This document shows, piece by piece, positions 46,444 to 55,803 of a stretch of 64,000 nucleotides of DNA. How positions within the stretch are numbered: the first letter of the stretch is position 1; every line of letters begins with the position of its first letter. The translations under genes were made by a program, and so were the position numbers. This DNA comes from JAWKOK01 sp963698255 (lineage in GTDB: Bacteria > Chloroflexota > Anaerolineae > Caldilineales > Caldilineaceae): assembly GCA_963698255.1 (NCBI GenBank), contig CAVOQD010000008.1, positions 186,001 through 250,000 on the forward strand. The letters run 5' to 3'. Below the pieces are notes generated by a model that ran no database searches, had not been told where the DNA came from, and saw nothing but the letters and a program-made list of their open reading frames with translations.

Positions 46444-47400
46444 GCTAGTGTTTTTGGGCACATCGGCCTCTGCGCCGTCGGTGCAACGTGGCCTGTCATC
46501 GGCCATTGTGATGGTCAACGAGCATCGCTTCATGATCGACTGCGGCGAGGGCACGCAGCGCCAGCTTCTGCGCAGCGGCCTCGGCTTCCGCCGTCTCGAC
46601 AAGATCCTGCTCACCCACGGCCACCTCGACCACATCCTGGGGCTGGGCGGGCTGGCCAGCACGCTGGGCCGCTGGGAGACGCTGGACGAGCTGAACATCT
46701 ACGGCGGCGGACCCGCGGTGGCCCGTGTGGGCGCGCTGATGGAGGTCGTCTTCGGCCAGGATCGGCTGCCCAGCGTCGGCGTGGCGCTCAACCTGCTGGA
46801 GCCGGGCTGATCTTCGAGGACAATCACTTCACGCTCTCGGCCTTCCCGGTGCGCCATCGGGGTGACGGCTGTTTCGGCTTCACCTTCGAGGAGAAGGACA
46901 CGTCGTCCCGTTCAATCCGCAGAAGGCCGAAGCGTTGGGCGTGCCCAACGGCCCGGTGCGCCGCGATCTGGCCATGGGCCAGCCGGTGACGCTGGAGGAT
47001 GGCCGCGTGGTCGACCCCGACGAGGTGCTTGGGCGAGCCGCAGAAGGGGGCCAAACTCTGCTTCGTCGGCGACGTCAGCCACACCGGCCCGCTGCACAGC
47101 ATCGTGGCCGACGCCGATGTGTTGGCCATCGAGTCCACCTACATCGACGCCGAAAAGGATCTGGCCAAGAACCACGGCCATCTCACGGCCACGGCCGCGG
47201 CGCGCCTGGCCCAGAAGGCCGGCGTCAAGCAGCTTCTGCTGCACCACGTCAGCCGCCGCTATCATCCCAAGGACGTGCTGGCCGAGGCCCAGGCCATCTT
47301 CCCCAACACCATCGTCGTCAACGACTTCGACCACTTCCGCATTACCAAGGACAAGCCGGTTGTGGCGGATAATTTGCGGCATGGGAAGCGCAAGCGGTAA
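46436..47400 (+). CDS. rnz: Ribonuclease Z (tRNA 3-prime processing), frameshifted
   Basis: Metallo-beta-lactamase-fold endonuclease that removes the 3-prime trailer of tRNA precursors. About 320 aa. Zn motif LTHGHLDHILGL with His61, His63, Asp65 and His66; CFVGDVSHTGP supplies another metal Asp; HLTATAAARLAQ and LLLHHVSRRY the remaining ligands. Four frames: shifts near 46809 and 46902 (deletion type) and 47030 (extra C in GGGCGAG). Starts at TTG 46436 within the DinB stop. Essential function, so the shifts are presumably sequence errors. Confidence 0.85.
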
Positions 47401-47497
47401 AGTGAGGGGACAACTATGCAATCCACCACAGTATTGACATGTGTAGTAAAATGAAGAAGCTGATTGTCGTGATGCGAAAGCATGAGGAACCGCAACC

Positions 47498-47707
47498 ATG
47501 TCACTAACTGAACTGCTTCCTTCAATTCGTCAATTACCCGCATTTGAAAAAATGCGGTTGATTCGGATCTTAGCCGAAGAATTGGATACAACCGAAGACA
47601 TTTCACCATTACAGCCCAATAAACTCTATTATTTGCCGACGCCCTATGATTCCACTGGTGTTGGTCGCACATTGATGGCTGCTATGTCAGAAACTGTAGA
47701 GACGTAG
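47498..47707 (+). CDS. Small acidic protein paired with an aspartyl protease gene
   Basis: 69 aa. LPAFEKMRLIRILAEELDTTED and LQPNKLYYLPTPYDSTGVGRTL. This short protein with a YxLPTPYxSxGAxxxL tail recurs directly upstream of retropepsin-like genes in cyanobacteria and related bacteria, an arrangement resembling a toxin-antitoxin pair; that function is not proven. Its stop is 5 bp before the next start. Confidence 0.6.
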   Translation: MSLTELLPSIRQLPAFEKMRLIRILAEELDTTEDISPLQPNKLYYLPTPYDSTGVGRTLMAAMSETVET

Positions 47708-47712
47708 GCGAC

Positions 47713-47878
47713 ATGCGCTTTCAATACTCTACTGCCGATCCATCGCAAGATGAATTTGATAGCTTGCCGCGGATTCCCCTGACCATTCGCTACAATGATC
47801 AGCATCTGGATGTTATTGGGTTAGTTGATAGCGGTGCAACGGTGAGTGTTCTACCCTATGAAGTTGGATTGCAATTAG
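47713..47878 (+). pseudogene. Retropepsin-like aspartyl protease, interrupted by IS701-type element
   Basis: MRFQYSTADPSQDEFDSLPR, then IPLTIRYNDQHLDVIGLVDSGATVSVLPY: the single D-S/T-G-A-T catalytic motif of retropepsin-like proteins followed by VLPYEVGLQL. Intact length would be about 130 aa; it stops at residue 55 where the insertion sequence begins. No continuation was recognised beyond the element at 49367. Confidence 0.7.
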
Positions 47879-49366
47879 TACTACAACGAGACTTTGAAAT
47901 TTGTTGAGATTTCTGCAACACTCTCCCGTAGGAGGAGATGCAGAAATGAATCAATTACAACCACCCGCACCGATCGAGTTGAAAGCAGAAGAGCTTGCGT
48001 CCCAGTTGATGCCGGAGCTAGAATCGTATCATGAGATCTACGCAGGCTATTTTCAGCGCAGAGAGCAACGCGAGCATAGTCTGAACTATATGCAGGGATT
48101 GTTCTCCAACGTACCCAACAAATCAACCGAGTGCATGGTACTGCATATGGAAGGCAATAACGTCAATAAAATCCGTGCCGCTCAGCATTTCATCGCCCGA
48201 GGTGCTTGGGATGACGGTCCGATATTGAATCAACACTGGCAAGAAGTCGAGAAAGACTTGGGTGATGCGAATGGCGTCATCATCCTGGATGGCAGCGACT
48301 TTCCCAAGCAGGGCAAAGAGTCGGTTGGCGTCAAACGACAATGGTGCGGTCAACTGGGCAAGACGGCCAATTGTCAGGCAGGTGTATTTCTGGGCTATGC
48401 CAGTCAGAAAGGCTACACCCTGTTACATGGCAGCCTCTATCTGCCGGAAGAATGGCTAACGGACGATGAGTATGCCGAACGCCGTGAAAAATGTGATGTG
48501 CCCAAGGATCTGACCTTTCAGACAAAACCGGAGTTGGGCCTGGAGATGATTCGACAAGTGGCACAAGCCGGGACACTCTCCTTTCGTTGGCTAACTTGCG
48601 ACGAAGCCTTTGGTCGAGACACCAAGTTCCTGGACGCAGTTGCCGAACATCTTCTCTACTTCGCCGAGATCCCTCACGATACTCGGCTCTGGCAAGAACG
48701 TCCCAAGACGGCTGTACCCGAGTGGTCTGGACGTGGACGAAAACCGACCAATGAGCAACTGGTCGCCGACGAACCTGCTCCTCGGACAGTGACTGATATT
48801 GTCGCTGACCTGCCTGCAGACGTTTGGTCTCGACAGATCGTCAAGGAGGGCAGCAAAGGACCCATAGAAGCTGACTTTGCCCGTCTGCGCGTCGTGGCCG
48901 TGCGTGATGGCCTGCCCGGCCCTGACGTCTGGCTTGTTTTACGACGAGACCGCAGCACCGGAGAACTGAAAGCCTATCTGAGCAATGCACATGCCCTGAC
49001 CTCCTTTTCGACATTCGTCTGGCTCAGCGGCATGCGCTGGCCAGTGGAAACCTGCTTTGAAGATGGCAAACAAGAGCTGGGCCTTGGCGATTATCAGACC
49101 CGTACTTGGACTGGCTGGCATCATCACATGACACTCTGCATCCTGGCCCATTTCTTTCTTGTCAGATTGCAACTGAGACTCAAAGAGCAGGCCCCGGCCC
49201 TCACACTGCAGCAGGCTATCCTGTTGCTACAGGCCATCCTGCCGATGCCAGAACTCGACGCCGCTCTTGCCCTTGACATTGTCCAATATCGTCAGACTCG
49301 AAACTTTGAAGCCTATCGTTCTCATCGAAAGAAACGCACCAGCGCCACCGAAGTCTCGTTGTAGTG
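47879..49366 (+). mobile_element. IS701-family insertion sequence
   Basis: About 1.49 kb. Inverted termini ACTACAACGAGACTT (left, from 47880) and its complement at 49351-49365. Flanks TTAG (left) and CTAG (right) both fit the YTAR target typical of IS701, but differ by one base, so the duplication is imperfect or mutated. It interrupts the aspartyl protease gene. Confidence 0.8.
47946..49364 (+). CDS. IS701-family DDE transposase
   Basis: 472 aa, intact. First Asp in VIILDGSDFPKQGKESVG (about 117-134), WCGQLGKTANCQAGVFLGY, second Asp in TCDEAFG, catalytic Glu in RWPVETCFEDGKQELGLGDY. ATG 47946 was chosen for its GGAGGAG ribosome site. Appears functional. Confidence 0.88.
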   Translation: MNQLQPPAPIELKAEELASQLMPELESYHEIYAGYFQRREQREHSLNYMQGLFSNVPNKSTECMVLHMEGNNVNKIRAAQHFIARGAWDDGPILNQHWQEVEKDLGDANGVIILDGSDFPKQGKESVGVKRQWCGQLGKTANCQAGVFLGYASQKGYTLLHGSLYLPEEWLTDDEYAERREKCDVPKDLTFQTKPELGLEMIRQVAQAGTLSFRWLTCDEAFGRDTKFLDAVAEHLLYFAEIPHDTRLWQERPKTAVPEWSGRGRKPTNEQLVADEPAPRTVTDIVADLPADVWSRQIVKEGSKGPIEADFARLRVVAVRDGLPGPDVWLVLRRDRSTGELKAYLSNAHALTSFSTFVWLSGMRWPVETCFEDGKQELGLGDYQTRTWTGWHHHMTLCILAHFFLVRLQLRLKEQAPALTLQQAILLLQAILPMPELDAALALDIVQYRQTRNFEAYRSHRKKRTSATEVSL

Positions 49367-49625
49367 CTAGGTCAAGATAAGTAATGTAGTACTCGCCAGT
49401 ATTGTCATAGGTCTCGGCAATAGCTATCATCACCTCTTGCACCCCATCCGATGTCCTATCTGGCTTTGCATCCTCTATCGAATTGAATGGATTCGCCCCA
49501 ATTTTGGGCTTCTTGAATAATGGGGAATTCAGAAGTGTACGTAGGAGATTATCGAAGTTATACTCGACTTCCTCATCCTTTGAAAAGTCAATGTAGAGCT
49601 TAGGACTGGCGATCAAATAAGTCAT
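49367..49625 (-). pseudogene. Unrecognised gene fragment cut by IS elements
   Basis: Minus-strand coding-like stretch: ASPKLYIDFSKDEEVEYNF, LLNSPLFKKPKIGANPF, DGVQEVMIAIAETYDNTGEYY. It ends at the IS701 boundary and is preceded by a truncated ISAzo13-type element, so both ends are lost. A C-terminal part of an effector-type protein is possible, but no family can be named with confidence. Confidence 0.4.
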
Positions 49626-49725
49626 AGATTTGAAAGCTGAGTTCTGTGCAACTTGAGATTGAGCGGAAAAGGATGTAGCGTGCTGACAAATCAGCCAGGA
49701 CGAGAGAGCCAAATGGAGCCGCCAA

Positions 49726-50014
49726 ATGACGCCATACCCAGAATCCAGCGAGAAAGTGATGCGCAAACTCTATGCGACGCTGTCCGAGAAAGATCGAAGA
49801 CGATATGCGGCAGTAGAAGCAGTGAAGTTGGGTCACGGCGGCATCACATACGTGGCCAGCATTTTGGGTTGTGCGCAGAGCACGATCGCCACAGGCATTG
49901 AAGAGTTGGCGGCACTGCCGGAAGGAAGCGGCTATGATCCAAGGATTCGACGTCAAGGCGGAGGACGCAAGCCGTATGGTGAGAATCATCCAGGCATAGA
50001 TGAAGCATTTCTGG
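49726..50014 (+). pseudogene. ISAzo13-family transposase, N-terminal fragment
   Basis: MRKLYATLSEKDRRRYAAVE, LGHGGITYVASILGCAQSTI, GSGYDPRIRRQGGGRKPY and HPGIDEAFL: the conserved start of ISAzo13 (Rhodopirellula-type) transposases. It stops at 50014, where the next IS begins with its terminal repeat; the remaining about 300 residues are not found beyond it. Confidence 0.75.
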
Positions 50015-50041
50015 ACAGTCACCGCAAAAGGCGCATACAAG

Positions 50042-50335
50042 CTAGCTGGTATCAGACCAGAGACGTTCAGTTTCGGCCAAGAAGTGGTCAGGGTCTTGTC
50101 GAAACCGCTGCATGTTGCGGAGGCGTTCACGAAGGGCGTCAAGCTTGGCATGTTCATCCAAGAAGCGTTGACGGTCGACGTCCTGAAACCAAGCGAGAAG
50201 CTCATCAGGATCATCGTGGTCATCATCAAAGGTGAGATAGGGTCCATAGCGCATAAGATAATCCTTGAGTGAACGGCGGCCGGTGATACGGCGATACTGT
50301 TCTTTGATGTCGCCGATATCAGCCTCTAGGTCATT
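50042..50335 (-). pseudogene. C-terminal part of the split DDE transposase
   Basis: NDLEADIGDIKEQYRRITGR, DYLMRYGPYLTFDDDHDDP and LRNMQRFRQDPDHFLAETER. NDLE corresponds to the catalytic TNNDLE region that should follow the LPRTN end of the N-terminal part at 52266, supporting the split. Confidence 0.7.
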
Positions 50336-52265
50336 TAAGTTTTGCACAATCAGAGCCGAAAGTGGCTCAGAAGTGACAAAAATGAACGTCACGAACTAGC
50401 GGCAACGGCAGTTGAATAGGGCCGATGCCGACTTGCAGGGAGAATCCTGCAAAGAGACTCTGCTCAGTGAACGTTAACAACCAAACATCTCCGACATGCT
50501 TGACCCAGGCCGACGTGTGGGCACAAACCTGGACCATCTGTTTGACCGAACCAGTGTTGAACGGCGGCTCATGGACCTGCTGCTCTGTCAGCCAGAGACC
50601 GGCAAAGCGGACGAAGTTGGCTGCGAAGCAGGCAAAGTGTTCCTGAAGCAAGAGCGCTTGAGGCGAACGGACCTTGAGGTGGTGCATCTGGAAGACATTT
50701 TTGCCTTCCTTGATGCCCGCCTCGATGGTCTGGCGGGCGTTGTAGCGATGAAACCAGCCATCCAGATCGGCGCTGACATCTTCCTCGCCGTAATGGACAA
50801 GGACGGCATATCGTACATTCTTGCCAGTCTGATAGCGAGCCAAAGCGAGATCGACCGGGTAGGTGAAGTAGCCGCCAGCCGTGGTATTGGCCCACGCAGT
50901 GAGCGCTGCATTGCCGCCCACTTGCTGCCAGACAGTCTCTGGAGAGAGAGCATCAATCAAGCCATCTCGTACACCAGTGCTGCGAGCCTTGGTATCCAAA
51001 TCGTAGCCCATCTCGATAAGCCAAGCGATGTTCTCCTGGCTGGCAAAACCGCCGTCGATTCGAAAGAGGGCTCGGATGGGATGCGGGTTGCTCTCGTTCT
51101 CGTCCAGCAACCGCTGATGATGCAAGCGCAGCCGGTTGACTTCCGCTTTGGCCTCCACCAATTTCTGTTCACAGCGGGACAGTCGTCGTTCAGCCATAGC
51201 GGCTTCCTTCTGCACACGGGGCAAACGCTTTTCGTACGTCGCCTCCTTGCGCCTGGCTCGAGATAGTTTGCAGTGAGCAGTCGGTTTTCGCCCGCTGCCC
51301 TCGTACTCTGCTTCGAGGCTCTGTCTCTCACGTGACCAATGCGCCAGATCTATCTTGGTGTCATGCGCTTTGTCCTGTGCGGCCCGTTCTTTCTCGTAGC
51401 TTGCCTCGTATGGCTCTTGAGCGGCGGTCAATGTTGCTTCAGCCTCAGCTAATCGAGCAGCGACCAGTTCCGTCCGGCGTCGAGGTTGATATCCTGTGCT
51501 TTCTTCGGCCGCCAACATCAGGGCTTGCACCTGTGTGACACTGACCGTGTCTCCTGGGTGCAGTTGATTGGCCAGCCAGAGCCGCCCATAGGTTGGGCTA
51601 TGCAAGCTGACCAAAGCCGCTTGATAGCCGAGGCTGACCGTATCACCCATGTAGCCGAAGGCGGTGTCTGGATAGGTGGTACTCGTGTTCGAGACCGGAC
51701 GACCGGTCAGGTCTGCATCATAGACCAACCGCCCAGCGCTTGCCAGTGCCCGTTCACATTCTTGGTCGATGAAGGGCTGGCTGACCGCTGTCACGGCATT
51801 GATGATGGCGTTTGCCTCATCATCGTTCAGACTCTGTAGCGTTCGGCTCACCCCGCTGTAGTCGGCCCAGTCTGGTTGACCCCACGCTTCGGCGACTGCC
51901 TGATCTTGATCCAATGGGTGGGCCGAACAGCTCAGGTCCTGCAGATGTGGCAGCCCGGCCAAAATGGCCAGCAGGAACTCGATGATCTTGGTTTGTGGGC
52001 TGTGCTCCCGCTTCTTCTGTCTCAGGTCGATTTGTTCAAGCATTTTGACCAGACCGATCTGCTGGGCGAATGCGCCCCACAGAACCAGCATTGCATGTTG
52101 CGTCAGCAGTGGCTGTTGTTCATTTGGAGATGTTTCTTGTTCGCTCATGACCCTTACCTTTCTCGTGTAGGGTTATGAGACAAACACATCTGAGCAGATT
52201 GTTAAAGTTCATCGTTCAGTTTTGGCGATTTTTTGCCAATTCGGGCGTCAATTGCACAAAAGTTA
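50336..52265 (-). mobile_element. IS1380-like insertion sequence inside another transposase gene
   Basis: About 1.93 kb. Ends TAACTTTTGTGCAATTGACG (start, minus strand, 52265) and TAAGTTTTGCACAATCAGAG (other end, 50336) are inverted repeats. Flanking tetranucleotides AACG and AATG differ by one base, possibly a decayed 4-bp duplication. Confidence 0.75.
50367..52148 (-). CDS. IS1380-like DDE transposase with coiled-coil insertion
   Basis: 593 aa. First catalytic Asp in VYDADLTGRPVS, second in FRIDGGFASQENIAWL, Glu in TIEAGIKEGKNVFQM (YREQ-like region). Between the first and second Asp lies an about 120-residue Lys/Glu/Arg-rich coiled coil (250-360), which most IS1380 transposases lack in this size. 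The frame is intact, so the element may be active. Confidence 0.75.
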   Translation of the reverse strand: MSEQETSPNEQQPLLTQHAMLVLWGAFAQQIGLVKMLEQIDLRQKKREHSPQTKIIEFLLAILAGLPHLQDLSCSAHPLDQDQAVAEAWGQPDWADYSGVSRTLQSLNDDEANAIINAVTAVSQPFIDQECERALASAGRLVYDADLTGRPVSNTSTTYPDTAFGYMGDTVSLGYQAALVSLHSPTYGRLWLANQLHPGDTVSVTQVQALMLAAEESTGYQPRRRTELVAARLAEAEATLTAAQEPYEASYEKERAAQDKAHDTKIDLAHWSRERQSLEAEYEGSGRKPTAHCKLSRARRKEATYEKRLPRVQKEAAMAERRLSRCEQKLVEAKAEVNRLRLHHQRLLDENESNPHPIRALFRIDGGFASQENIAWLIEMGYDLDTKARSTGVRDGLIDALSPETVWQQVGGNAALTAWANTTAGGYFTYPVDLALARYQTGKNVRYAVLVHYGEEDVSADLDGWFHRYNARQTIEAGIKEGKNVFQMHHLKVRSPQALLLQEHFACFAANFVRFAGLWLTEQQVHEPPFNTGSVKQMVQVCAHTSAWVKHVGDVWLLTFTEQSLFAGFSLQVGIGPIQLPLPLVRDVHFCHF

Positions 52266-53610
52266 CGTTAGTGCGAGGCAGGGCTGGGATTTCAAAGGTC
52301 CAAAAGAGTCCTGGGGCCCACTGTTCAACGCGGCGACGGAGATGGCGAAAAAGGGAAAGGTCGTCACGCAATTCATCCGCCAATTCAGTGCCTAAGGCGT
52401 CGAGCACGTCCAGGTAGTCAGAGAGGGCCTGGGCCACCTCTGCACCGGTTTGGGTAGGCCAGTCATGAGTTTTGGTCAAGGGGACATCCAGCAAGTCGGC
52501 CAAACCGAGAAACCATTCCTGCTGACGCGTGATTCGTTCATAGGCAGGCCGATGATCCTGATAGGTTGCGACCATCAACTGCAACTGCTGGAGGACCGAA
52601 TGATGTTGCTGCTCTTGAGAACGGGCCAGGGAGTCGGTCAGTTGAGCCAAGGCATCATAGATGGTTGCCCCAGCCAGTCGAAAGGGAGCCTGTCCTTTGG
52701 TTAACAAGACGCCGCGCAAGGCATCCAGGTAGCGACGAAGTGCCTGTTCTTGGCTCGATGAGAGGTCGTCCACTGTTTCCGGATGGGTACGCAGAAATCG
52801 TTCCACCATCGTCAGCGCACGCAAGGGCTTCTTCAGTTCGATGGCCAGTTGCTGGTCTTGGGCATAAACCGGTCTTTGAGCCGCTTTCAAAAAGTGAATA
52901 TGACATAAACCGTGAGGCAGGTCAGGATACTCTTCGGCCACAGCAGCCACCGTGGCCAACTCATCATCACTGATGACTGCTTGCACTGGCAGACCTAGAT
53001 TTTTCACCACTTTCAATTCTTGTGCGATGGCATCTTGATCACCGCTCGGGAGTAACGCAGAATGCAAGCGGCAACCGCTCAGGCTATCTCGGAAGATGTA
53101 GAGTCCCGGTTGCCCCTTTTCTGGTTTGGCACCGTCTATAGCCAGTACAACACCGCCGTTGGCTTCGATCTCAGGTCGATATTTCTCAATCCGGGCGCCC
53201 TGACTACATGCACTAAGCACCAGATAGGTGTCAAAGAGATATTCGACTTCACGCTCGCTGATCACTATCGGTTTCTTGCTCAACAACTGATGAATCTCAG
53301 GAATCGTACGCTTCTCGCGCAGCCGCTGTTGTCCGATGTAGACGATCACATCCAATCCATAGCTGTAGTAGGGCAGCGCCAGTCCATCTGCATACCCCGA
53401 ACGATAGACTCGCTTTGGGTGACAACAGATATCCCGGTCCCGACAGCGATAGGCTTGATTGTACACAATTGCTGTCTCTTCCAGACCGATAACCGTCTTA
53501 TGCCAAGCTGTGTGGCTTCGTCTCAACGGGGCTCCGCACTCAATGCACTGCTCGAATTCAGGCCGATAGTAGTAGGTTGGTAGGTTGGCAAATGCCTTTT
53601 TCGTTTTCAT
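52266..53610 (-). pseudogene. N-terminal part of a DDE transposase, split by the IS1380-like element
   Basis: About 448 codons. Zn-ribbon-like start CIECGAPLRR ... CRDRDICCHPKRVY, then VVLAIDGAKPEKGQPGLYIF (first Asp), VQAVISDDELATVAAVAEEYP (second Asp) and GLCHIHFLKAAQ. It reads into IS sequence after LPRTN; the rest of the gene is at 50042-50335. Family not assigned. Confidence 0.75.
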
Positions 53611-53766
53611 CTGTCCAGTCTACCACTTGGACTCATTCTCTTGTATGTCCCTTTTGCGGTGACTGTTCACAGATGATATTCTGACAGATTTCGTGCTATC
53701 CGGCCTCATCTGTGGTCATCCTACCCCCATCTGTGTCCATCTGTGGCGAAATCGGTTCGTTGAAAA

Positions 53767-54348
53767 TCATCGCGTATCTCGGACATCAGACGTCCAATGG
53801 TGGGGCTTGCGCGTGATGCCGGCCATCGCCACGGTCTCCCCTGCATAATTGCCGTGGCATTCGAGGCGCTCGAAGAGGATCTCATCCAGGTTGCGCAGGT
53901 AGGTGCGAATGTGCTCGAACCCGTCTTCCAAGCAGCCCGCCGGCAGCCCGTCGTTGAGATTGATCAGCCATTTGCCCTTGAGTGCCTTCCTGCGATTGTT
54001 GATGGTTCGGTTGACCCGCTCACGCGGCATCATGGCTAGATCGACCACGGAGAAGAAACAATATCTGGAGCGGGCGGTATCACGCACAAGCACGCCGCAG
54101 CGGGGTGCGTAGTTGATGCACTTGCGCACCGTCAGATCGTCCAAAATGAACAGATCGGCTTCGGGGATCTTGGTCAGCCAATGGGAAGCGCTATAGGGTT
54201 TGCGTTTCTCCTTGACCTCGAGGCGAAAGACGGTCTCGCCCTTGCCGGAGATCGTGAAGTCGAGATCCTTGAAGGACTCCGTGTTGTCGCTGAAGCTGGC
54301 GCCCTGCCGTGTGAGATAGTCTCTGACTTCCTGCTGGAGAGAGGGCAT
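53767..54348 (-). CDS. PD-(D/E)XK-like nuclease-fold protein
   Basis: 193 aa. QQEVRDYLTRQGASFSDNTESFKDLDFTI with an Asp and then FRLEVKEKRKP give the D...ExK arrangement of a restriction-endonuclease-like core (DLDFTI-x-RLEVKEK). VRDTARSRYCFFSVVDLAMM follows. No methylase or partner is adjacent, and the function is unknown. ATG 54348 was chosen since GAGGAACC precedes it. Confidence 0.6.
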   Translation of the reverse strand: MPSLQQEVRDYLTRQGASFSDNTESFKDLDFTISGKGETVFRLEVKEKRKPYSASHWLTKIPEADLFILDDLTVRKCINYAPRCGVLVRDTARSRYCFFSVVDLAMMPRERVNRTINNRRKALKGKWLINLNDGLPAGCLEDGFEHIRTYLRNLDEILFERLECHGNYAGETVAMAGITRKPHHWTSDVRDTR

Positions 54349-54527
54349 GGTTCCTCGATGGGGTACAATCGGTGTGGGCAATTATCGATATTGGAAATTG
54401 TAGCGCCGGAGACAAACCGTGTCAATCATCCCCGCCCCTCGCCCACCGCCTCGCGTTGCCCCAATACTTCATGCCGGATGTACAATGATTCAAATCCAAT
54501 CAAACCACGCCATTGGGAAGGAAAGCG

Positions 54528-55677
54528 ATGAAGTACCAGGAAGTCACAGACTATTTCAGCCAACACGAAGACGAGATGTTGAAGACCATCGAACTGCTTG
54601 TCACCACCGAAACGCCCAGCGATGACAAGCCGCGGCTGGACGCTTTCGCAGAGCGGCTGGCCGGTCGAACTGGGTGCGGCCGGGGCCGAAGTCGAGATCC
54701 TGCCGGTCGAGACCCAGGGCAACCATGTGCGCGCCCGCTTCGGCCAGGGCGACTATGGCGACGACGTCAAACCGGCGCTGATCCTTTGCCACTACGATAC
54801 CGTCTGGCCGGTCGGCTCTTTGGCGACCCACCCCTATCGGATCGAGGAAGACGGCAAAGGCTACGGGCCGGGCATCTTCGACATGCAGTCGAGCCTCATG
54901 TTGTCAGAGTTCGCCCTGTGGGCCATCCGCGATCTGGCGTTGGCGTTGCCCCGCCCCGTCACCATTCTCATGACATCGGACGAGGAAGTGGGCAGTCCCA
55001 CCTCGCGGGCGTTGATCGAGGAAGAGGGGCTACGCTCCGAGTACGCATTGGTCATGGAATCGCCCCTGCCCGGCGGCGTGCTCAAAACGGCGCGCAAGGG
55101 CGGCGGCAGCTTCAGTCTGGAGATCACCGGCCGCGCTGCCCACGCCGGCGTCGAGCCCGAGCGGGGTATCAGCGCCGTCCACGAAATGGCCCATCAGGTC
55201 CTCAAGATCCAAGCATTGACCGACTGGGAGAAGGGCACAACCGTCAACGTCAATGTGGTCCAAGGCGGCACAAAATCCAACGTGATTCCGGCCAAGGCCG
55301 TCGCCAGCGTTGACATGCGCGCCTGGACTCAGGATGAGGTCGACCGGGTCATGGCGGCCATGTACGGTCTGGAACCGATCCTGCCCGGCGCAGTCATCGA
55401 GGTCTCCGGCGGCGCCAATCGTCCGCCGCTGGAACACGCTGTCACCGGGGCGCTCTATGAACGCGTGGCGGCATTGGGGCGTGAGATGGGGATGACGCTT
55501 GAGGAGGGCAGCACCGGCGGCGGCAGCGATGCCAGCTTCACCGGCGCGCTGGGCGTGCCCACGCTGGACGGGCTGGGCATTCCCGGCCACGGCGCCCATG
55601 CTGACCACGAGCATATCGAGGTCGATCAGATCGTCGGGCGCGCCGCGTTGTTGGTGGCGATGTTGATGGAACTGTAG
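54528..55677 (+). CDS. M20 family metallopeptidase (glutamate carboxypeptidase-like), frameshifted
   Basis: About 382 aa two-zinc peptidase or amidohydrolase. ILCHYDTVWPVG (first His and Asp), GPGIFDMQSS, SDEEVGSPTSRALIEEE (bridging Glu pair), VMESPLPGG and HGAHADHEHI (last His). A +1 shift near 54665 at the start of the catalytic domain. CPG2-like relatives cleave C-terminal Glu from peptides or folates; the substrate is not predictable. ATG 54528 has GGAAAG upstream. Confidence 0.83.
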
Positions 55678-55689
55678 TTGGCGGGAGAA

Positions 55690-55803
55690 CGGGTCTATAT
55701 TGATCCACGAAGAGCACGAAAAAGCACGAAGGGCCACGAAGTGAAGAAATGGTTTTTCACCTTCGTGTTCCTTCGTGCTTTTTCGTGCTCTTCGTGGATC
55801 AAT
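55690..55803. repeat. CACGAAG palindromic repeat (family F), about 40-bp arms
   Basis: ATTGATCCACGAAGAGCACG and downstream CACGAAGG units on the left mirror CCTTCGTGCTTTTTCGTGCTCTTCGTGGATCAAT on the right (about 40 bp per arm). It separates two convergent genes, M20 peptidase and nitrilase, and overlaps the nitrilase stop. Confidence 0.85.

Larger units (their letters stand above)
50015..53666. mobile_element. Unclassified DDE insertion sequence interrupted by an IS1380-like element
   Basis: Terminal repeats ACAGTCACCGCAAAAGG-CATACAAG: right end at 50015 onward and left end at 53643-53666 as the complement, 24 of about 26 identical. Its transposase gene is split by a second IS (50336-52265). 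Flanks do not show a clear duplication, in keeping with rearrangement at both ends. Confidence 0.78.
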
